This document shows positions 27,401 to 39,890 of a DNA stretch of 64,000 nt, piece by piece (the stretch's first letter is position 1; the number at the start of each line of letters is the position of its first letter). Below the pieces are notes generated by a model. It had not been told where the DNA came from and made no database searches. It was given only the letters and a program-made list of their open reading frames with translations. The DNA lies in NCBI RefSeq assembly GCF_028640845.1, contig NC_080540.1, positions 230,314,794 through 230,378,793 of the forward strand, written 5' to 3'. Made by a program: the position numbers and the translations under genes. This DNA comes from Ahaetulla prasina (lineage: Eukaryota > Chordata > Lepidosauria > Squamata > Colubridae).

Positions 27401-28515
27401 GATGAATTAATAATATGTGCATTAGGCTATGAAATTGAGGATATCAAGGTGAAATGGAAAATACATTTGATACAAAGAATAAGAACAAGAATGCAAAGTC
27501 AGTGAACCCTTTTCACAGCCAAAAGACCAGAATGAAGCATCAACAGTCTCATGCTTCAGCAGCAGAAGTAAATGGTTTCATTTCCAACAATCCTAAACAG
27601 AGCACGTGACAAAATGCAGCTGCATATTAACTTCAACCCTTCTGTATTTGCAATGTGACATCATGGCATCAATGCGGAAGGATGGAGCTTGTTAAATGAC
27701 ATCCTGAAGCAAGCTGTCATTCTAGCTAGAAAAGGAACCTGTAATTGCTTAAGCTCTTTTGTGTATACAGACCTTGTTGTTATTTTTTTCATTTAATGGA
27801 TGGGAACAAAACATTTTAGATTGATCAATAGGTTTGTTTTTGATTTAGCTGAAATCTGGGCTAAATGAAAGTAGCTATGTCTTAACCAAGTATAAATAAT
27901 ATCATTTTATTAATTTTTCCAAGATATTTTAAATAATTATGCAGTAACAACATAGATGACAGCTTGTGCTCTTTCTTATAAAGAGGGTTATCATAGGTGG
28001 GAACTATCTATTGCTAAAGTTTAACTCACCATCCTTCTGGCTGTCTAGGAACACCAGAAGTTTCCCTGGGGCAGCATTTCTAGAGGGTCATAGGTTTCCC
28101 ATCCTTTTCTAAACAAAATCAAGAATGTTTTTGCTGCAGAGTCATTAGACTTCAACATATTAACATTTTGGAAATAACCTCTAGTGTAGCAAAAGTAGCT
28201 GAAGTTAGAAAACAGATAAACCAAGAAAGACTGAAAAATCATCTTGTTTATCAGATTTATTTTTCTCTGTCTTCCCTGATTATCACTATGATATAATTCT
28301 AGAATTGACATCCTTTTAGCATTCTTTCTATTCCTTTCTGGTATTTACTTAGGCCATAACTTCTTTCCCTGGTTCTTGGATTATGATTTGAACTTCATTT
28401 CTGAATTTGCTTTCTTATTGTGTGCATATGTGACATTTGTGAAGTCATCCTAATGAAATTCTTTACCAAGGCCAGAAATGGAATATGTACATGTATATGT
28501 ATATGTATATAAAAA
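24416..28515. other. intron sequence 5' of MIR204, with a possible conserved block
   Basis: Mostly AT-rich intron. Roughly 27480-27740 is more balanced in composition and free of recognisable repeats, so it is a candidate conserved non-coding element (inference only). No exon seen. Confidence 0.4.
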
Positions 28516-28864
28516 GGTAAAGGTTCCCCTCGCACATATGTGCTAGTCGTTCCCAACTCTAGGGGACGGTGCTTATCCCCATTTCAAAGCCGAAGAATCA
28601 GTGCTGTCTGAAGACGTCTCCGTGGTCATGTGGCCGGCATGACTAAATGCCAAAGGCGTACGGAATGCTGTTACCTTCCCACCAAAGTTGGTCCCTATTT
28701 TTCTACTTGCATTTTTTACGTGCTTTCGAATGGCTAGGTTGGCAGAAGCTGGGACAAGTAACAGGATCTCACCCTGTTACGTGGCACTGGGGATTCGAAC
28801 CGCTGAACTGCCGACCTTTCGATCGACAAGCTCAGCATTTTAGCCACGGAGCCACTGTGTCCCT
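28516..28864 (-). repeat. Sauria-type SINE, near full length
   Basis: Minus orientation. The tRNA-derived head has an A-box-like TGGCTCCGTGGC and a consensus B box GGTTCGAATCC. The BovB-related 3' part is visible on the plus strand as GGTAAAGGTTCCCCTCGCAC and CTAGTCGTTCCCAACTCTAG. The family is a lepidosaur marker and is mobilised by BovB machinery. A (TG)n/(CA)n tract follows at 28880-28945. Confidence 0.85.
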
Positions 28865-30523
<1,659 letters not shown>

Positions 30524-30564
30524 TCTCTCTCTCTCTCTCTCTCTCGGTGTATTCGGGTCTTTTC

Positions 30565-31172
30565 TGGTGTAAGGTTGAGAGTATGTTGGAGACGTTTCGA
30601 CGAGGTCTCACTTGTCATCTTCAGGCTGGTGCTTACGGCTTCGTGCTTGTGCAAGCCAAGTGTGGTCGGAGCTGCCGTCTCTCTATAAATACTGGTGGGG
30701 AGGTGGGGAGTGTTGCTGTAAGTGGTTGGTTGGCTGTGTGGTTGCATCTTGATTGGTAGGTGGAATGGGTGTTTGCAGATTAGTCGGCTGTTTCGTAGCA
30801 TCCTGTGTGGGTGTGGTCCTAGTTGTGTTCCCATTACTCTTCTGTGTTGTAACGACCTGTGTGGAAACATCCTGAGTTCTGGGAATGTGACCTCCTGTAG
30901 TGGTAATGGGCTTCCAGGAAATGTCCTGAGTTCTGGGAATGTGACCTCCTGAGTCTTGTGCTGTAACATCCTGGGTGGTAGGTTGTGTTGTAACATTCTG
31001 AGCTTTGGTGTTGTGGCCTCTGGAGTTCTGTGATGTGATGTCCTGAGCAGATGGCTGCGATGCAGCATCCCGCGTTTTGGTTTGGCTCCGAATTTGAGGT
31101 AAGTACCAGCCTGAAGATGACGAGTAACACCTTGTTGAAACATTGCCAAGATACTCTCATCCTTATACGGGA
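30565..31172. mobile_element. inverted-repeat Penelope-like (PLTR) unit
   Basis: The left arm (30565-30638) and right arm (31099-31172) are imperfect inverted copies of about 74 bp. Both contain the outward or inward form of CAGCCTGAAGATGAC...GAAAC...ATACTCTCA, the sequence style of Penelope-like element pseudo-LTRs. Between them lie tandem variants of AGTTCTGGGAATGTGACCTC. The minus strand is open for 212 codons across the unit, but the product is repetitive and resembles no protein I know. A (TC)n tract (30524-30545) and a (GT)n tract (31185-31221) flank it. Confidence 0.55.
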
Positions 31173-31184
31173 GGTTGTGTATAT

Positions 31185-31221
<37 letters not shown>
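31185..31221. repeat. (GT)n microsatellite
   Basis: About 18 GT dinucleotides directly beyond the Penelope-like unit. Confidence 0.95.
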
Positions 31222-31225
<4 letters not shown>

Positions 31226-31654
31226 TTTTTGTCTTTTTAATGCACATTTTTAATGTGTTTGTTTAATTTTGTTTTTTTTTTTTAAAAAATTCTCTTTTTT
31301 GGGGGGAGTTTGTATTTTAACTTTCTGAATAAAAAAAAAATATTGCTAAAAAGATTAAAAACTAAAATAATCAAGTTTATTTCTTAAATAGTGTATATAC
31401 TTATATGACATATTGCCTCCTATATCAATGATGTTCAGTTGTTAAGAGAACATGAATGTAAAATGCTACTTCTCTCACATCCTGTTGTAAACTGTCCAAG
31501 TTCTGAAAAAACTTGAAAATATAGTTTTATCATCTGGTCTGGGGATCCATTAATGTAGGTTATGGAATCTGATAGGGAAAATGACTGCTCTGTTCTGCAA
31601 ATTAGATTTTATGGTTTTAACAGTTTTATGTTTTTTTTATTATTTGAGGTAGTG

Positions 31655-31745
31655 TTCTTTCTAAACTTTGTTCACTGCCCAGAGTTACATATGTGAGATG
31701 GGCGGCTATCTAAATTTTCTAAACAAACAAACAAATAAATAAATG
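31655..31745 (+). repeat. retroposon tail fragment
   Basis: TTGTTCACTGCCCAGAGTTAC and GAGATGGGCGGCTATCTAAA followed by (AAAC)n and (AAAT)n, the 3' tail of a SINE or L2-like LINE. Confidence 0.5.
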
Positions 31746-31975
31746 CAGAATATTGAACTAAATAGATGTGTGATCTGATTGCATTATCTTGTAACTTATC
31801 TTTGTGCACATAAGTCTTCCAAAATTATTCATTTGATCCATGATGTCATAGTTTCCCTACTCTCACAGGACCTCCACTACATGTGGAGTACACTACAGTA
31901 TAATGGAGAATATACTGTCCATAAAGCAGGATCAGATTACAAATAACATACCATAAATCCAACCCTACCTACAGT

Positions 31976-32419
31976 AAACTTAGATTACGTCCTGATCTAT
32001 CCTTTCTACAACGGATACGTTCTCGTGAACTTTGCACAGAACTTAAAAGAAGACAAGACAATGGTGAATCCAACCTATACATCGACTACCGTGCTGATTG
32101 CATAAAAAATAAAACCTACAATCAAAAAATCACCTCCAAACCCCCCATCACCCATAACAATCAACCAGCCATCCCAGTATTCAATCAAGTACCCATCACC
32201 CTACCACCCATTCAACCACCCATCTTACCAGCCATTCAACCAACAGCCATCCAACCAACAATCCAAACAGCCATCCAAACAGCCATCCAAACAGCCATCC
32301 AAGCAGCCATCCAATCAGCCATCCAATCAACCATCCATCCAAACAACCTAACTACCATCCAACCATCTATACAACCATCCGTTGTACACAACCCCCAACC
32401 TACTAACATCCAAAACTAG
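31976..32419 (+). pseudogene. L3 LINE ORF1, C-terminal part
   Basis: 147 codons then TAG at 32417-32419. The start is LRLRPDLSFLQRIRSRELCT, a basic helical segment typical of the C-terminal end of L3/CR1 ORF1 proteins (nucleic-acid-binding). Then comes a low-complexity tail of about 90 residues built on repeats of AIQ/TAIQ/PAIQ. The 5' part of ORF1 is missing because the copy is truncated at 31975. The frame continues into ORF2 after the stop without any shift. Confidence 0.65.
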
Positions 32420-35239
32420 GTATGCACACCCCTTACCTCTTCAACACCAATCACTTCAGATCTCAAATGCAAATTGATAAATGCAAGAAACATAGTCAAC
32501 AAATTACCTGAATTTATCCTCTTATTAAACAGTGGCACATTTGATATCATTTTTGGTTGTGAAACATGGCTGAACTCATCCCTTCCTGACTCCATTATCT
32601 CAAACAAAGAATATCAAGTCTATCGATCAGATCGTGAAAACCGAAGAGGTGGCGGAGTGGCTATCTTTTACAAAAAGTCACTGAATCTAAAAAATATCCA
32701 AGTAGCACATAAACTCTCTCTTCCTGAAACTATAGTATGCGACCTATCCCTTGACACTACTCTTCGATTCTTACTATGCTACAGAGCCCCTGACTATGAC
32801 ATTACCCATGCAAATATGCTAACCTCAATGCTAACATGGGCTACCTCTTGCCCATATCCTCTCATCTTCCTGGATGACCTAAATCTACCTCTCATTAACT
32901 GGACAACTAATGAATGTTCAACTGACCCAATCCATACTACACTATACAACACTGTTACAAACCTAGGTCTTGAACAACTTGTAACTAACAATACAAGACT
33001 CAACAACTGCCTTGACCTCATCTTCTGCAACAGTTCAAACTCAATTTACGGACTACAAATTAAAGAACCTTTTTCCAACAGTGACCACTGCATGATAGAT
33101 TTTCGTCTCAATATACGTCCATACTTAAGTCGTCATAACAACAGTACTCCCAACTACAACTTCAAAAAAGCCAATTACGACCTTATAAACAACGATCTTT
33201 CATTTCTGGACTGGCAAAATCTGTTTGCAACCTGCATAACCGCTGAAGACCACTATAGAGTATTTCTACTTGAAATCAATAGAGTCATTAAACTATATGT
33301 ACCACAAATGACTACCATGACCAAAAAAAACAAACTACCCATATCAATAAAAAAACTTCAATCAAAAAAAAAATCCCTCTGGAAAAGAAACAAAAAAGGC
33401 TATGTTACAAATTTCAAAAACCGCTACAGAAACATATGCAACCAAATAAAAACTGAATGCACAAATTACCACACCAAGCAAGAAGAGAACCTTCTGCGCA
33501 CAAATTCCAATCGTGCCTTTTATAATTTTGTCAACAATAAACTTAAAGACTCAAGATCCATCCCACCACTAAAAGATTCTAACAACAAAGAATGCAATGA
33601 CGAAACAGTCAAAGCAAACCTCTTCAACATTTTCTTTGGCTCAGTTTTTGTTAACTCCAATAACACATATCCGACATTCCACAAACGAACCAGCAATGAC
33701 TATGATGATTTAACTCATATAGATTTCACAGAAGACAATGTTGGAAAAGCTCTTCACAACTTAAAACCATCGCTTTCTATTGGACCTGATGGACTATGTG
33801 CATACTTCTTAAAAAAACTTTCCATTAATATAGCAGAACCCCTAACTATTATCTTTGATAAAGCTTTCACTGCCAGTTCTCTTCCCAAACTTTGGTCACT
33901 AGCCACAGTCATCCCTATCTTCAAAAAAGGAGACCCCAGCTTAGTCGAAAACTACAGACCGATCTCCCTTTGCTGCGTCACCTGCAAAGTCATGGAATCT
34001 ATCATCAACCAATCCATTACCTCACACTTAGAAACTAACAACCTACTCTCCAACAAACAATTTGGTTTCAGGAAAAAATTATCATGTAACTTACAACTTC
34101 TCCACTGCAAAAACATATGGACTTCAAATCTCGATCAAGGCAAATCAATAGATGCAATCTACATAGACTTCTGCAAAGCTTTTGACTCAGTAGTACACGA
34201 TAAACTTCTCCTAAAACTAACATCCTATGGCATCTCAGGACCCCTCCACAAATGGATATCTGCTTTTCTGTCTAACAGACAACAAGTGGTCAAAATTGGC
34301 AATGCTTTATCGAATCCTGTTCCTGTCAAGAGTGGCGTTCCTCAAGGCAGCGTCCTTGGACCAACACTCTTTATAATATACATTAATGATCTCTGTGACC
34401 ACATCTCAAGTAATTGTGTTCTCTTTGCTGATGATGTTAAACTATTTAACACCACAGACAACACTTCTATCATTCAAAACGACCTTGACCATCTAACCGC
34501 TTGGTCTAAAAATTGGCAGCTCCAAATTTCAACCAGCAAATGCTCAGTCTTACATATAGGAAAAAAGAACCCAAAAACTAAATACATACTAGATGGACAT
34601 TACCTTACAGACGACCCCCATCCCGTTAAAGACCTTGGAGTTTTCATGTCAAATGATCTAAGTGCCAAAGCCCACTGCAACTACATAGCAAAAAAAGCTC
34701 TAAGAGTTGTAAACCTAATTTTGCGTAGCTTCTTTTCCAAAAACACCACACTACTAACCAGAGCATATAAAACATTTGCTAGACCAATTCTAGAATACAG
34801 CTCGCCTGTTTGGAACCCTCACCACATCTCTGACATCAATACAATTGAACGTGTCCAGAAATATTTTACAAGAAGAGTTCTCCATTCCTCTGAAAACAAT
34901 AAAATACCCTGTCCCACCAGACTTGAAATCCTAGGCTTAGAAAACTTGGAACTCCGTCGCCTTCGACAAGACTTAAGCTTAACTCACAGAATCATCTATT
35001 GTAATGTCCTTCCTGTTAAAGACTACTTCAGCTTTAATTGCAATAATACTAGAGCAACTAATAGATTTAAACTTAATGTCAACCGCTTTAATCTAGATTG
35101 CAGAAAATATGACTTCTGTAACAGAATCATCAGTGCTTGGAATACTTTACCTGACTCTGTGGTCTCTTCCCATAATCCTAAAAGTTTTATCCAAAAACTT
35201 TCTACTATTGATCTCACCCCATTCCTAAGAGGACCATAA
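32420..35239 (+). CDS. L3 LINE ORF2: AP endonuclease and reverse transcriptase
   Basis: An open frame of 939 codons with stop TAA at 35237. Residues of roughly the first 230 codons form an apurinic-type endonuclease (LINARNIVNKLPEF, FGCETWLNSSL, NSDHCMIDFRL). The reverse transcriptase follows, with IGPDGLCAYFL, PIFKKGDPSLVENYRPISL, GVPQGSVLGPTLF and catalytic FADDVKLF. The C-terminal domain ends DSVVSSHNPKSFIQ and LRGP. There is no in-frame ATG before 32816, which is well inside the endonuclease, so the natural start is unclear: readthrough of the TAG at 32417, a non-AUG start near 32474 (TTG), or a start lost by mutation. It is transposon-encoded, not a host gene. The intact length suggests recent insertion. 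Confidence 0.85.
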   Translation, partial: VCTPLTSSTPITSDLKCKLINARNIVNKLPEFILLLNSGTFDIIFGCETWLNSSLPDSIISNKEYQVYRSDRENRRGGGVAIFYKKSLNLKNIQVAHKLSLPETIVCDLSLDTTLRFLLCYRAPDYDITHANMLTSMLTWATSCPYPLIFLDDLNLPLINWTTNECSTDPIHTTLYNTVTNLGLEQLVTNNTRLNNCLDLIFCNSSNSIYGLQIKEPFSNSDHCMIDFRLNIRPYLSRHNNSTPNYNFKKANYDLINNDLSFLDWQNLFATCITAEDHYRVFLLEINRVIKLYVPQMTTMTKKNKLPISIKKLQSKKKSLWKRNKKGYVTNFKNRYRNICNQIKTECTNYHTKQEENLLRTNSNRAFYNFVNNKLKDSRSIPPLKDSNNKECNDETVKANLFNIFFGSVFVNSNNTYPTFHKRTSNDYDDLTHIDFTEDNVGKALHNLKPSLSIGPDGLCAYFLKKLSINIAEPLTIIFDKAFTASSLPKLWSLATVIPIFKKGDPSLVENYRPISLCCVTCKVMESIINQSITSHLETNNLLSNKQFGFRKKLSCNLQLLHCKNIWTSNLDQGKSIDAIYIDFCKAFDSVVHDKLLLKLTSYGISGPLHKWISAFLSNRQQVVKIGNALSNPVPVKSGVPQGSVLGPTLFIIYINDLCDHISSNCVLFADDVKLFNTTDNTSIIQNDLDHLTAWSKNWQLQISTSKCSVLHIGKKNPKTKYILDGHYLTDDPHPVKDLGVFMSNDLSAKAHCNYIAKKALRVVNLILRSFFSKNTTLLTRAYKTFARPILEYSSPVWNPHHISDINTIERVQKYFTRRVLHSSENNKIPCPTRLEILGLENLELRRLRQDLSLTHRIIYCNVLPVKDYFSFNCNNTRATNRFKLNVNRFNLDCRKYDFCNRIISAWNTLPDSVVSSHNPKSFIQKLSTIDLTPFLRGP

Positions 35240-35429
35240 GGGGCGTGCATAAGCGCACAAACGTGCCTACCGTTCCTGTCCTATTGATTTTTTCTTTTCT
35301 CCTTCCTATATATATGCTTATACCTCCTTATATTTACCCATATATATGTTTATTTACTATATAATCTTTTTGTATGATACCTACATATATTGTGACAAAA
35401 TAAATAAATAAAATAAAACATACCTACAG

Positions 35430-36233
35430 TCCTATCAATCTGTGGTTATGCATCATTGTAACCAAACAATCACAAAACAGCAATGTACACCTAGCTAAAA
35501 CCTAGAAAAATCATAGTCACTGTACACCATTGTTTTGGATTGAATTCTTATTTTCTTTTTGTTGCTTAGTCCTATATAAAAGCCAGTGGCTAAATAAGCA
35601 TTAAGCATCTTTAAAGCTTTTTTGTAGTAAATCATATTTATGATGATGATATAATAATAATAATTTCAGTTATTAATTCACTACTACCACCACTTATTCT
35701 GTTACCAATAACAATATAGTTTTTGCTGACGCAAAAAAGGAACAAGGGTAAAGACAGAATATTACATTCTGTGGTTTGATAAGTACATTACTAGGCAATT
35801 CAAATCCTGTCTGGTACATATAAGACTTTAGTAAAGATTTCATTTTCTTCAGAGCCCTCAGATACTCATATAATCCACTGCTATTTCCAAGTTCAAAGAA
35901 TAGATAAAAGATGTTTTATACTGTATGGGATGAATTAATCTAAAATTATAGTATCACAGATGTACAGATTGGGATAGACCTTGGAGGTCATCTAATTCAA
36001 CTCCCTCAGCACTGTAGGAATCCATTTGTTTAACATTATCCTGCAAACTACCATGCAGCTTATTAAAGGAGCAAAAGAGAATTTGCAGGCAATTGAAGCA
36101 GTTGGTTTCATTGCTGAATAGTAATTACAATTAAGATTGGTTTTTCTGTCACATCCAACCAAAATCAATTTCTTTGTAAAACCGTTACATCTTGAAGAGC
36201 TTCAGAAACAGCTCCAGGAAATTTTATCCCATC
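35430..36233. other. intron with old CR1 fragment at 35945-36065
   Basis: Mostly AT-rich. At about 35950-36010 the sequence TTGGAGGTCATCTAATTCAA resembles the antisense 3' region of an ancient CR1 element. Otherwise nothing recognised. Confidence 0.5.
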
Positions 36234-36330
36234 TTTCATATCAGTGGTCACTAACTGGTGGTCTGTGGATCACTGGTGGTCTGCAAGAAAATTTTGGTGG
36301 TCCTCAGAAAAATTATTCACAATTTTTATA

Positions 36331-36530
36331 GAATAGAATAGAATAGAATAGAATTTTATTGGCCAAGTGTGATTGGACACACAAGGAATTTGTCTTGGTG
36401 CATATGCTCTCAGTGTACATAAAAGAAAAGATACGTTCATCAAGGTACAACATTTACAACACAATTGATGATAATATATCAATATAAATCATAAGGATTG
36501 CCAGCAACAAGTTATATTGCACTAAATCAG
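36331..36530 (-). repeat. CR1-type LINE 3' end with (TAGAA)n tail
   Basis: The plus strand shows ATAGAATAGAATAGAATAGA then TTTTATTGGCCAAGTGTGAT and GGCATATGCTCTCAGTG-like sequence. It is the inverse of the copy at 4010-4144. The AATAG pentamer is the snake-type microsatellite seeded by such tails. Confidence 0.65.
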
Positions 36531-36578
36531 GGGTCCTCAAACTATGGCCCCTGGGCCAGATCATGCAATGAATTTTTG

Positions 36579-39473
36579 TGTTCTGTCCTCCTTCGCCTCT
36601 GTCCGAGTGATGGCTTAATTAGCCAGCACTATCAGCTCTGGCAGCAGAATAGCGAACGTCTGCCAAGTTCTCTGATATCTCCCTCGATGCTGGTGAGTCA
36701 CTTCAGCTGACTCAGTTGAATCAGTTAATCAGTTGATTTGTCGGCTATGAAGAGACACAGCAGTGCTCACTGCCTTTATATCCTGTGGGGTGTGGCTCCA
36801 TGACTCAGCACTTCCTAGGCCTGTCCCACCCCTGCTTCTGTTGTTCCCTCCTCTCCTGCCTACGAAACCTAGGATCCAACCAAACCTGATTGCTGGGTCT
36901 GAAGACATGGCTGGGGGGGGGGGGAATGCCCTTGCATAAATCGTCTCAACAATAGTACTCCAAACTACAATTTTAAAAAAGCCAACTATGACCTTATAAA
37001 CAATGATTTCTCATTTCTTGACTGGCATAATCTAGTCTCAACCTGTATTACTACAGAAGACCACTATAAAGTATTCCTAATTGAAATTAATAAAATCATC
37101 AAACTATATGTACCACAAATCATCACCAAAATCAATAGGAAAAGCAAATTTCCCATATCAATAAAAAAGCTGCAATCCAAAAAAAAATCCCTCTGGAAAA
37201 AACCCAAAAAAGGTTATGTAACAAACTTCAAAAACCGCTACAAAAATATTTGCAACCAAATAAAAACAGAATGTAACACTTACCACACTAAACAAGAAGA
37301 AAACCTTCTACACACCAATTCCAGTCGTGCTTTTTATAATTTTGTAAACAATAAACTAAAAGAAACAAGAACCATTCCACCACTAAAAGAATCTAACAGT
37401 AAAGAATGTACCGACGAAACAATTAAAGCAAACCTCTTTAACACATTCTTCGGCTCAGTCTTTGTAAACAGTGATGGCTCATATCCAACATTCCTCAATC
37501 ATATCAAAAATGTTAACAACGACACAACACACATAGACTCCACAGAAGAAAACAACAACCTAACACACGTGGACTTTACAGAAGATAATGTTAAAAAAGC
37601 CCTTCGCAACCTGAAACCATCATTATCTATTGGTCCAGATGGACTATGTGCATACTTTTTAAAAAAACTTTCAATTAATATAGCTGAACCCCTAAGCATT
37701 ATCTTTAATAAAGCCTTCAAAACTAGTTCCCTTCCAAAACTCTGGTCTCTAGCCACAGTCATCCCTATCTTCAAAAAAGGAGATCCATGTCTTGTTGAAA
37801 ATTACAGACCTATCTCTCTATGTTGTGTCTCATGCAAAGTAATGGAATCCATCATAAACCAATCCATTACACTCCATCTCGAAACAAACAACCTTCTCTC
37901 TAATAAACAATTTGGTTTCAGAAAAAAAATGTCTTGTAATCTACAACTTCTCCACTGCAAAAACATATGGACTACAAACCTTGATCAAGGAAAAGCAATA
38001 TATGCAATCTGCATAGACTTCTGCAAAGCTTTTGATTCGGTAGTACATGATAAACTACTCCTCAAACTAAAATCCTACAGCATTTCGGGACCTCTTCACA
38101 ATTGGATAAATGCCTTCCTGTCAAACAGACAACAAGTGGTCAAAATTGGCAATGCTATATCAAATCCTGTTCCTGTCAAAAGTGGCGTTCCCCAAGGTAG
38201 TGTTCTTGGTCCAACACTCTTCATACTATACATAAATGATCTCTGCGACCTCATCTCAAGTTATTGTGTTCTCTTTGCTGACGATGTCAAACTATTTAAT
38301 ACCACCAATAATACTTCTACCCTTCAAGAAGACCTCGACTTAATTTCTGATTGGTCTAAAACTTGGCAACACCAAATCTCAACCAGCAAATGCTCAGTCT
38401 TACATATTGGAAAAAAGAACCCTAATATCAAGTACAAACTTGATGGACATTACCTAACTGATGACCCCCACCCTGTCAAAGATCTTGGAGTTTTCATATC
38501 TAATGATCTTAGTGCCAAAGCTCACTGCAACTACATAGCGAAAAAAGCCCTAAGAGTTGTAAACCTAATTTTACGCAGCTTCTTTTCTAAAAACTCTACA
38601 CTACTAACTAGAGCATACAAAATATTTGCCAGACATATTCTTGAATACAGCTCATCCGTCTGGAACCCATACCACATCTCTGACATAAATACAATAGAAA
38701 GAGTCCAGAAATAATTTACTAGAAGAGTTCTTCACTCCTCCGAAAACAACAAAATACCTTATACCAACAGACTTGAAATCCTGGGATTAGAAAACTTACA
38801 ATTCCGTCGACTTCGACATGACCTGTGTTTAACACACAAAATCATCTATTGCAATATCCTTCTTATAAAAGACTACTTCAGCTTCAATCGCAATATTACA
38901 AGAGCAAAAAATAGATTCAAGCTAAATGTCAACCGCTTCAAACTTGATTGCAGAAAATATGACTTCTGTAACAGAGTTGTTAATGCTTGGAACTCATTAC
39001 CTGACTCCATAGTCTCTACTCAAAATCCCAAAATCTTCAACCAAAAACTGTCTACTATTGACCTCACCCCATTTCTAAGAGGGCTATAAGGGGCGTGCAT
39101 AAGAGCACAAAAGTGCCTACCGTTCCTGTCCTATTGTTCCCTTCATCATATCAAATTGATATAGTTGATGCACATTTTTATACATATATGTATATTTTCT
39201 TCAAAATATGTTGTTTTATCTATGACATTTGTTTGTGTATTCTGTTGTGACAAAAGAAATAAAAAAAAAAAGAAAGAGTCAGAGGATGGAGGCCTCGTTA
39301 TCTCTTCCACCTGGCCTGCTTCTGGCTCCTGGAGCTGAGCCAGGGAAGCCGGTACTCCCGAGGTAAGTCCTGACGGCCCTTCCCTCTCACTTTCCAAGTC
39401 ACTTTCTGGCAGCAGGCCCAGCTCCAAGTCACTTTCTGGCAGGAGGCCCGGCTTGGGGGGCGCAGACACAACA
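36579..39473. repeat. solo LTR interrupted by an L3 LINE
   Basis: The parts 36579-36935 and 39271-39473 together match the 598-bp LTR at 14719-15316, including TGTTCTGTCC, CCTGTGGGGTGTGGCTCC and the ending GACACAACA. Flanks are TTTTG (36574-36578) and GTTTG (39474-39478), a one-mismatch 5-bp target duplication. The LINE entered the G-rich tract near 36920-36935. Confidence 0.8.
36936..39270 (+). pseudogene. L3 LINE copy 2, 5' truncated, nonsense mutation
   Basis: Starts within ORF2 after the endonuclease. The frame is open from 36939 to the TAA at 38712, about 591 codons covering the reverse transcriptase (IGPDGLCAYFL, GVPQGSVLGPTLF, FADDVKLF). Where the first LINE has TAT, this copy has TAA, a single-base nonsense change. 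The same frame then continues to 39089 (ending TPFLRGL). The 3' UTR keeps GGGGCGTGCATAAGAGCAC and an A-rich tail. It inserted into the LTR listed at 36579-39473. Confidence 0.88.
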
Positions 39474-39890
39474 GTTTGTGTTGCTGCAGAGTCTCCCCTT
39501 CGAGGTCTTTTTTTGCAGATCGAAGGGCGGGGCAGAAATTCTGACTTGGGGTCTGCTTCAGCCTCCTGGTGTGGGCTTTGGCCGAAGGCTGGAAGGAAGT
39601 GCCACTGGTGGTAAAGAGCCAGAAGGCCTTGTTCCAGTGGGACAGCATCATGGCTTTGAACTGGCTGACCATCTCAGCCCGCTGAACCTCCAGGCACCGG
39701 TACCTGGCCTTGCACTCCTGCAGGTCTTCCCTTTGCTTGGAAAGCCTATGCTCGTAGTCCTTAGTCAGGTGCTTCTGCTGAGCCTCCTTCTCAGTCAGAT
39801 CCCATCTGAACTGAGCCAGCTGTTTTGCCAACTCTTTCTCATGGTATCTGCTTAGCTCTAGCAACTGCTTCCTGTTGGGGCCCTAAGGAG
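39474..39890 (-). pseudogene. coiled-coil protein fragment inside hAT nest
   Basis: The minus strand encodes about 135 residues of continuous, non-repetitive protein: LLELSRYHEKELAKQLAQ, then KQREDLQECKARYRCLEVQR, then EMVSQFKAMMLSHWNKAFWL and a basic tail up to GETLQQ, where the frame runs into the LTR. It looks like the end of a long coiled-coil host protein with a conserved SQFKAMM..HW block. I think of the DUF4515-type coiled-coil proteins (CCDC121/CCDC166/BBOF1 group), but this is a weak guess. No introns are visible. It lies between transposon ends, so it is either captured host sequence or an unrecognised part of the transposon. Confidence 0.5.

Larger units (their letters stand above)
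31975..35420 (+). mobile_element. CR1/L3-clade LINE, 5' truncated, ORF2 intact
   Basis: A 3.4-kb non-LTR retrotransposon. It is flanked by identical 9-bp TACCTACAG copies (31966-31974 and 35421-35429). It begins inside ORF1, continues through a complete ORF2, and ends in a 3' UTR with GGGGCGTGCATAAGCGCAC and an (AAATA)n tail. It lies in the 18.7-kb TRPM3 intron in the opposite sense to the gene. Two shorter relatives are at 36936-39270 and 42418-42960. Confidence 0.88.

Noticed and set aside
32300..32340. CRISPR-like short repeats
   Set aside because: The ATCCAA-type repeats are 12-nt coding repeats without spacers in a LINE; the genome is vertebrate.
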